DNA from: a virus
Strand: one strand, 5' to 3'
Length of the DNA stretch: 31,642 bases
IMG/VR virus record: IMGVR_UViG_3300024518_003791
Location: 1-31,642 of that record
A program made the position numbers and the translations under genes. The notes under the pieces were generated by a model. The model saw only the letters and a program-made list of their open reading frames with translations. It ran no database searches and had not been told where the DNA came from. Shown one piece after another: positions 28,191-31,642 of the stretch. Each line of letters begins with the position of its first letter. The stretch's first letter is position 1.

Positions 28191-28840
28191 CAAGCCGAAT
28201 CAAAGCATGGCACTTCACCGCCCTTGATAAGCACCTCGGCTACGAGGATAGACGCCTAGTTGAGCCGGGAAAAACCCTCTCCGTGGAGGGACCCCCAGAG
28301 ATGTGTACGCACGGCCTCCACGCCTCCAAGCGTGCTCTCGACGCCCTCAAGTACGCCCCCGGCCCTTACCTGTGGCGAGTAGATATCTGGGGTAACGTGA
28401 TCGAGGACGACGACAAGCTTGTGGGTACTCACCGCGAAGCCCTCGCGGGATTCGATGCGACCAAACTCCTTCGGCGATTCTCCCGGATGTGTGCACTTGA
28501 CGTCGTTCACCTCTGGGATGCTCCGGATGTTGTGTTGCAATACCTGAAGACCGGAAATCCTGAACTTAAGGCCGCAGCACGGGCCGCAGCACAGGCCGCA
28601 GCATGGGCCGCAGCACAGGACGCAGCACGGGACGCAGCACGGAACGCAGCATGGGCCGCAGCACAGGCCGCAGCATGGAACGCAGCATGGGACGCAGCAC
28701 GGGCCGCAGCATGGAACGCAGCACAGGCCGCAGCATGGAACGCAGCACGGGCCGCAGCATGGGCCGCAGCATGGAGCCGTCAGTCTCGACGCTTGAACGC
28801 CATGATCGGCTATGCCCTCAAGAAGGAGACAACCCCATGA
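28187..28840 (+). CDS. Phage protein with Ala-rich tetrapeptide repeats (DUF7666-like)
   Basis: A 217-residue protein. The N-terminal domain (IKAWHFTALDKHLGYEDRRL, then EPGKTLSVEGPPEMCTHGLHAS and DALKYAPGPYLWRVDIWG) and middle (ALDVVHLWDAPDVVLQYLKTGN) match a widespread phage and prophage family I associate with DUF7666; function unknown. Residues about 129-196 are 17 copies of a four-residue unit [ADN]AA[RQW], which would form a long amphipathic helix with Trp/Arg/Gln on one face. ATG 28187 overlaps the preceding stop. Confidence 0.75.
   Translation: MTSRIKAWHFTALDKHLGYEDRRLVEPGKTLSVEGPPEMCTHGLHASKRALDALKYAPGPYLWRVDIWGNVIEDDDKLVGTHREALAGFDATKLLRRFSRMCALDVVHLWDAPDVVLQYLKTGNPELKAAARAAAQAAAWAAAQDAARDAARNAAWAAAQAAAWNAAWDAARAAAWNAAQAAAWNAARAAAWAAAWSRQSRRLNAMIGYALKKETTP
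28571..28774 (+). repeat. 12-bp minisatellite, 17 units
   Basis: Tandem units of the type G(C/A)CGCAGCA(C/T)GG or CAG, each encoding [ADN]AA[RWQ]. Seventeen units, 204 bp, in frame. Copy number should vary between relatives by slippage without breaking the frame. Confidence 0.85.
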
Positions 28841-29064
28841 AGCCCAATCCCAACCAGAACCCGCTCTTCACCCTTACCGAGAAGCCGAAGAGACGACCAC
28901 AGGAGCCCCGTATCCCCTTGGGGTACCGGCACCTGGGCCAATGGCTGGAGATCAAAGAAGGGGACCTTGTAGCCGTGAGATTCCCCGGTCACTGGAAGAA
29001 GGGCCGAGCATCCTCAGTGAAGCAGAATATCAAGCTAGAGCGCAAGTCGGCGCCTGGATTGTGA
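28837..29064 (+). CDS. Small basic protein, 75 residues, possibly frameshifted
   Basis: Begins MKPNPNQNPLFTLTEKPKRR; a beta segment WLEIKEGDLVAVRFPGHWKK follows. The last 15 residues look atypical. The -1 frame over the same region reads LSEAEYQARAQVGAWIVTVE and continues to 29162, which would complete a small beta-barrel. Either one base was lost near 29010, or the second half is a separate gene starting at GTG 29061. ATGA overlap with the repeat protein. Confidence 0.52.
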   Translation: MKPNPNQNPLFTLTEKPKRRPQEPRIPLGYRHLGQWLEIKEGDLVAVRFPGHWKKGRASSVKQNIKLERKSAPGL

Positions 29065-29162
29065 CTGTAGAGTTCGACGCAGGAGGGCAAGTCGAGGTGA
29101 CGAACCTCATCGCTCTCATCAAACAGAAACCACCAAAAGGAGAACTAGATGCCACGGAATGA
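29061..29162 (+). CDS. 33-codon ORF, separate gene or frameshifted tail
   Basis: GTG 29061 overlaps the TGA of the preceding frame and encodes MTVEFDAGGQVEVTNLIALI, then KQKPPKGELDATE. It is probably the displaced C-terminal half of the gene at 28837, because its upstream frame without a start also looks coding. The ribosome site is weak. Confidence 0.4.
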   Translation: MTVEFDAGGQVEVTNLIALIKQKPPKGELDATE

Positions 29163-29190
29163 CCCACAGCCAGGGGGTAACGGATGTTGA
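29149..29190 (+). pseudogene. Vestigial gene start (MPRNDPQPGGNGC)
   Basis: A 13-codon ORF behind AAAGGAGAACT. It resembles the start of the RHH-like gene at 29547 (MPRNKPQPRGKS; 26 of 36 bases alike, with GGAGAACT shared upstream). It then runs into the ATG of the gene at 29184, so it looks like a truncated paralog left by recombination at a gene start. Confidence 0.5.
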
Positions 29191-29543
29191 TAGGAGATGA
29201 GTTCGATTTAAAGTTATCTCGAAATTTATTCAGATGGAGAGTCATCAAGGTCCATAAAACAGGAAGGGAACTCGCCTACAAAGCAATCAATATCACTCGA
29301 AGGGGTAACACGGGCAAATCAGTTCATTCTTTTATTGGGCATGGAGGGCAAATCTTACATCTTCCCAATTCCGGCAGAAGTGCCACCTATGACTATTGCT
29401 CTTGGTCCGACGTAGGGACTGGATGGTTGAGGCCGCAATGTAAGACTGATCACGCAACCCCTAAGCCTCCTAGATTTGCCGTTTATTGTTGCTACTGCGG
29501 GAGGCTCATGAGAAAAAAGAACGATAGATTTAGGGAGAACTGA
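29184..29543 (+). CDS. Unknown basic protein with C-terminal CxxC, 119 residues
   Basis: Beta-rich N-terminal half (EFDLKLSRNLFRWRVIKVH, ELAYKAINITRRG), a central His/Gly part, and a C-terminal cysteine cluster (YCCYCGRLMRKK, with C86 and C96 nearby) suggesting zinc binding. More A/T-rich than its neighbours, which hints at a separate origin. The start lies within the vestigial ORF. Function unknown. Confidence 0.6.
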   Translation: MLIGDEFDLKLSRNLFRWRVIKVHKTGRELAYKAINITRRGNTGKSVHSFIGHGGQILHLPNSGRSATYDYCSWSDVGTGWLRPQCKTDHATPKPPRFAVYCCYCGRLMRKKNDRFREN

Positions 29544-29546
29544 ATA

Positions 29547-29744
29547 ATGCCAAGAAACAAACCACAGCCAAGGGGTAAATCAATCCTATATCGGCCGACA
29601 GAGAAGGGGCGAGAAGCTTTGGAGTACCTAGCAAATGAGTATGAAATGAGCATGAACGAAACGATAGATCATATGCTGATAAAACGCCAAGAGGCTGAAC
29701 TCTTCCTGCTGCGCAACTCACTGGGCAATTATGCTAACCGGTAA
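29547..29744 (+). CDS. Ribbon-helix-helix-like protein, 65 residues
   Basis: Basic N-terminus (MPRNKPQPRGK), one strand (SILYRPT) then two helices (KGREALEYLANEYEM; MNETIDHMLIKRQEAELFLL), the Arc/MetJ ribbon-helix-helix layout of small dimeric repressors. GGGAGAACT ahead of the ATG. It may regulate the rightward operon. Its start is duplicated in vestigial form at 29149. Confidence 0.65.
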   Translation: MPRNKPQPRGKSILYRPTEKGREALEYLANEYEMSMNETIDHMLIKRQEAELFLLRNSLGNYANR

Positions 29745-30030
29745 CGCCGCACCCAAGAAGGGACCGACCGTCGTAATGTACAGACAGACGTTCTCCGACT
29801 CCGAGGAGCCCATGAATATAGACGCTGCTGTCTCCAAAGTGACCATCTACCGCCCAGACTGGGGTGAGGGGGATTTGGAGATCGTGGAGGGTAGATCCAA
29901 CTTCACTGAAGATGCTCTGTTCAGTCTATGTGGGCTACTCATCGAGATGGGTGTCGTTCGCCCTATAGACCTACTCAGAAGCCTTGGCGGCGGATGGGAG
30001 GCTGTAGAGGTAGGGGTAGAGCAATGCTAA
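29731..30030 (+). CDS. Small unknown protein, 99 residues
   Basis: Basic start, then strands (SKVTIYRPDWGEGDLEIVEG) and a helix (TEDALFSLCGLLIEMG) with an acidic end. ATG 29731 overlaps the previous gene by 14 bp; the 14-mer ATGCTAACCGGTAA that forms this junction recurs at 30024-30037, at the next gene start. An alternative start is ATG 29776. Function unknown. Confidence 0.58.
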   Translation: MLTGNAAPKKGPTVVMYRQTFSDSEEPMNIDAAVSKVTIYRPDWGEGDLEIVEGRSNFTEDALFSLCGLLIEMGVVRPIDLLRSLGGGWEAVEVGVEQC

Positions 30031-30590
30031 CCGGTAAAGTCCGTTACAGAGTCACCACACACCCCACTTGGAGGTACGTCAACACGTCTCCTGTCCACAT
30101 CCCTATGCCAGGGCTGCCGCTCAGGAAGTGGCAGACAGAAGGAACCCTCCCTCGCGTCTACGGGAGCCTTGTTATAGGCCCTGGGACGGTTCATGGACTC
30201 TCTACACCCATCAAGACCATCACCGGCACCATCGCACCCACGATACTTACCGACGACGACAGCAACATCGAAGTCAACATGGGACCTGACGGTATCTTCG
30301 TCTATGGCCCTTATGCCTGGGACGGCGCCTCCGGTCCTGCCATCGACACTCCCTCGTCGATTGCTAATTCCCTACCCCACGATATAGGGTATCAGTTCAT
30401 CAGAATGGGGCTCTTGCCGACCACTTATAAAAGGGTTTTTGATCGATACCTGTACACATGTATGTCATACTGTGAGGAGGGGTCGAATCCCCTTTACCGG
30501 ACATGGAGGCACCTACGAGGGGCCGGGTATCTGGCTGCTGTTCATGTGGGCGGGTGGTGGGGTTTGCGCGGAGAGGAGGAGGAGAGATGA
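30024..30590 (+). CDS. DUF1353-like phage protein
   Basis: A 188-residue protein. The centre reads YGPYAWDGASGPAIDTPSSI then SLPHDIGYQFIRMGLLP, RVFDRYLY and a later W...R.AGYLA segment. This matches the DUF1353 pattern (DGAS.P, then HD.gY, R..D, W..v...G), found in phage and bacterial proteins of unknown function. ATG 30024 overlaps the previous gene, with GAGGTAGGGG ahead. Confidence 0.72.
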   Translation: MLTGKVRYRVTTHPTWRYVNTSPVHIPMPGLPLRKWQTEGTLPRVYGSLVIGPGTVHGLSTPIKTITGTIAPTILTDDDSNIEVNMGPDGIFVYGPYAWDGASGPAIDTPSSIANSLPHDIGYQFIRMGLLPTTYKRVFDRYLYTCMSYCEEGSNPLYRTWRHLRGAGYLAAVHVGGWWGLRGEEEER

Positions 30591-30895
30591 AAGATGTAAA
30601 GTGTCCTTACTGTGGCCACGGTCAAGATATTAACCATGACGGATATGGCTACGAGGAAGATAGGCTCCATGAGCAAGAGTGCTGTAGTTGCGACAGAAGC
30701 TTCGCCTACTCCACCTCAATTTCTTTTTACCACGAGGCTTACTCCGCTCCATGCATAGACGACGAATCTCTGCACCAGTGGGAACCTACATTTACGACGC
30801 CAAGGGAGTGTACCAAAATGAGGTGCAAGGCATGCTGGTACGAGAGGCCACCAACGCCCGAAGAGATGTCCGTAATAATGAATAGACCCCAATGA
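30587..30895 (+). CDS. Phage zinc-ribbon protein, 102 residues
   Basis: MKDVKCPYCGHGQDINHDGY, GYEEDRLHEQECCSCDRSF, STSISFYHEAYSAPCIDD and MRCKACWYERPPTPEE. CPYC...CCSC forms one zinc ribbon and C...CKAC a probable second site. This arrangement belongs to a common family of small phage zinc proteins. The start overlaps the previous stop; GAGGAGGAG ahead. Role unknown, possibly nucleic-acid binding. Confidence 0.68.
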   Translation: MKDVKCPYCGHGQDINHDGYGYEEDRLHEQECCSCDRSFAYSTSISFYHEAYSAPCIDDESLHQWEPTFTTPRECTKMRCKACWYERPPTPEEMSVIMNRPQ

Positions 30896-30972
30896 ATAAC
30901 CCCATCCTAGTAATCATCGGAGCCCTACTACTAATCATCTGCAACGGTGGAGGAGGCAGCTATGCCGAGTGA
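30892..30972 (+). CDS. 26-residue membrane peptide
   Basis: MNNPILVIIGALLLIICNGG, then GGSYAE. One hydrophobic span with a Gly-rich tail. ATGA overlap with the previous gene; its GGAGGAGGC codons give the ribosome site of the next gene. Function unknown. Confidence 0.5.
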   Translation: MNNPILVIIGALLLIICNGGGGSYAE

Positions 30973-31165
30973 ACAAATCCTAACAATGGAAGAGTGGAGC
31001 GTAATCTTCAAGCGTGTCCACGACGACGCCGCCATCCTAACCAGAGAAGTAATAGCCCGGGGCCTCGAGCCTCATCACCCACACAACCCGCACCGTCTAG
31101 GATCTCTGGAGTTCGATGCATTCGAGTCAGGGAGAGATGCAGCGCGGGGAGAGGAGAAGACCTAA
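30962..31165 (+). CDS. Small unknown protein, 67 residues
   Basis: Helical (ILTMEEWSVIFKRVHDDAAI) with a His/Pro-rich segment (LEPHHPHNPHRLG) and an acidic helix with FESGRDAARGEEKT. ATG 30962 has GGAGGAGGC ahead; it lies within the preceding peptide gene. Confidence 0.6.
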   Translation: MPSEQILTMEEWSVIFKRVHDDAAILTREVIARGLEPHHPHNPHRLGSLEFDAFESGRDAARGEEKT

Positions 31166-31431
31166 TGCCAATGACATTCACCGACGATATGGTAGAGAAT
31201 TATCTGACTAACTCAGAGATGGACACTTCGGGGACAGCCTCGAAACAGCGAGAAAGACTTTCGAATCTCTTTGATGAAAAAGGGGACCATCTTGCTGCTT
31301 GGGAGGTAAGAACCGGGCGACCGTGGGATGACATGACGAGCATAGAGGCTGATATCCTTCTCGGCAAATTCCCCAGACTAATCAGAAACCCAGGACTACT
31401 ATCTCGCCTGTTACAGGAGACCCAATCATGA
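31165..31431 (+). CDS. Small acidic protein, 88 residues
   Basis: MPMTFTDDMVENYLTNSEMD, a helix (ASKQRERLSNLFDEKGDHLA), WEVRTGRPWDDMTSIEADIL and a basic C-terminal helix. TAATG overlap with the preceding stop, GAGGAG ahead. Function unknown. Confidence 0.6.
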   Translation: MPMTFTDDMVENYLTNSEMDTSGTASKQRERLSNLFDEKGDHLAAWEVRTGRPWDDMTSIEADILLGKFPRLIRNPGLLSRLLQETQS

Positions 31432-31642
31432 AGCTAACCAAACAGCACCTACACCTCGCAATCGTGGGAATACTCCTGACCTCGGGAGTCGCCACCTACA
31501 TCACCATGGCCGAGGAAGCACCCCAGGGGATCTATCAGCCCTCCCGTCTAAGCACGGGAAACCTCGACCTAGAGCTGAACACGGGCGTAGGGTACAAAAT
31601 CCCTTACGGGGCCATCTCGTGGGCCGGGTATAAGCTCCAGAC
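31428..31642 (+). CDS. Partial membrane-anchored or exported protein
   Basis: The gene runs off the right edge; 71 residues are seen. Basic start (MKLTKQHLHL), a hydrophobic span (AIVGILLTSGVATYITM) that could be a signal or anchor, then a polar domain (NLDLELNTGVGYKIPYG, WAGYKLQ). No cleavage site is clear. ATGA overlap with the previous gene. Confidence 0.55.
   Translation, partial: MKLTKQHLHLAIVGILLTSGVATYITMAEEAPQGIYQPSRLSTGNLDLELNTGVGYKIPYGAISWAGYKLQ

Noticed and set aside
28566-28772. Leftward ORF of MLRPVLRS repeats
   Set aside because: Mirror image of the 12-bp minisatellite of the real gene on the other strand.
28571-28774. CRISPR-like repeat array
   Set aside because: The 12-bp units are contiguous, without spacers, and code in frame.

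Overview
The window is part of the genome of a tailed double-stranded DNA phage, most likely short-tailed (podovirus-like). The evidence is a P22-type portal, an N4 gp56-type major capsid protein, a terminase large subunit, a head-tail adaptor, a beta-propeller-like nozzle protein and Gly/Gln-rich candidate ejection proteins. There is no tape measure, tail tube or sheath. I see no integrase, CI-type repressor, RNA polymerase, DNA polymerase or tRNA, so lifestyle and host cannot be read from this window. The phage-style promoters are sigma70-like (TTGACA plus extended -10), Shine-Dalgarno sites are AGGAGG-like, and genes are packed with ATGA, GTGA and TAATG overlaps.

Positions 1-19600 are transcribed leftward. 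In transcription order they carry a small unknown gene, an NlpC/P60 lysin, an SSB-like protein with an acidic tip, a RecB/Cas4-type nuclease, a helicase loader-like protein and a DnaB-type helicase. Next come a helix-hairpin-helix protein, small virion-type genes, a Gly/Pro-rich protein, small and large terminase, portal, scaffold, major capsid, adaptor, nozzle and putative ejection proteins. Four leftward promoters fit the sequence. Two have -35 boxes overlapping the stop codon of the preceding gene, and one would give a practically leaderless mRNA.

Positions 19600-20530 are a gene-free divergent control region. It holds a leftward promoter and a rightward promoter 15 bp apart. Next is a candidate small RNA with its own promoter and intrinsic terminator, then about 540 nt of closely spaced hairpins that may be one or more structured RNAs, and then a promoter for the rightward operon.

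Positions 20530-31642 are transcribed rightward and carry about 35 very small genes. These include membrane peptides, zinc-ribbon proteins, a double-HTH protein, a ribbon-helix-helix protein, a VRR/Hjc-like nuclease, a DUF1353-like protein and an Ala-rich repeat protein. This accessory segment contains duplicated gene-start cassettes, vestigial gene starts, three apparent frameshifts, a G-quadruplex motif, a promoter with paired TGATATCA palindromes, and a complete type II hammerhead ribozyme at 26857-26921. The hammerhead lies between two small genes and would cut their shared transcript.
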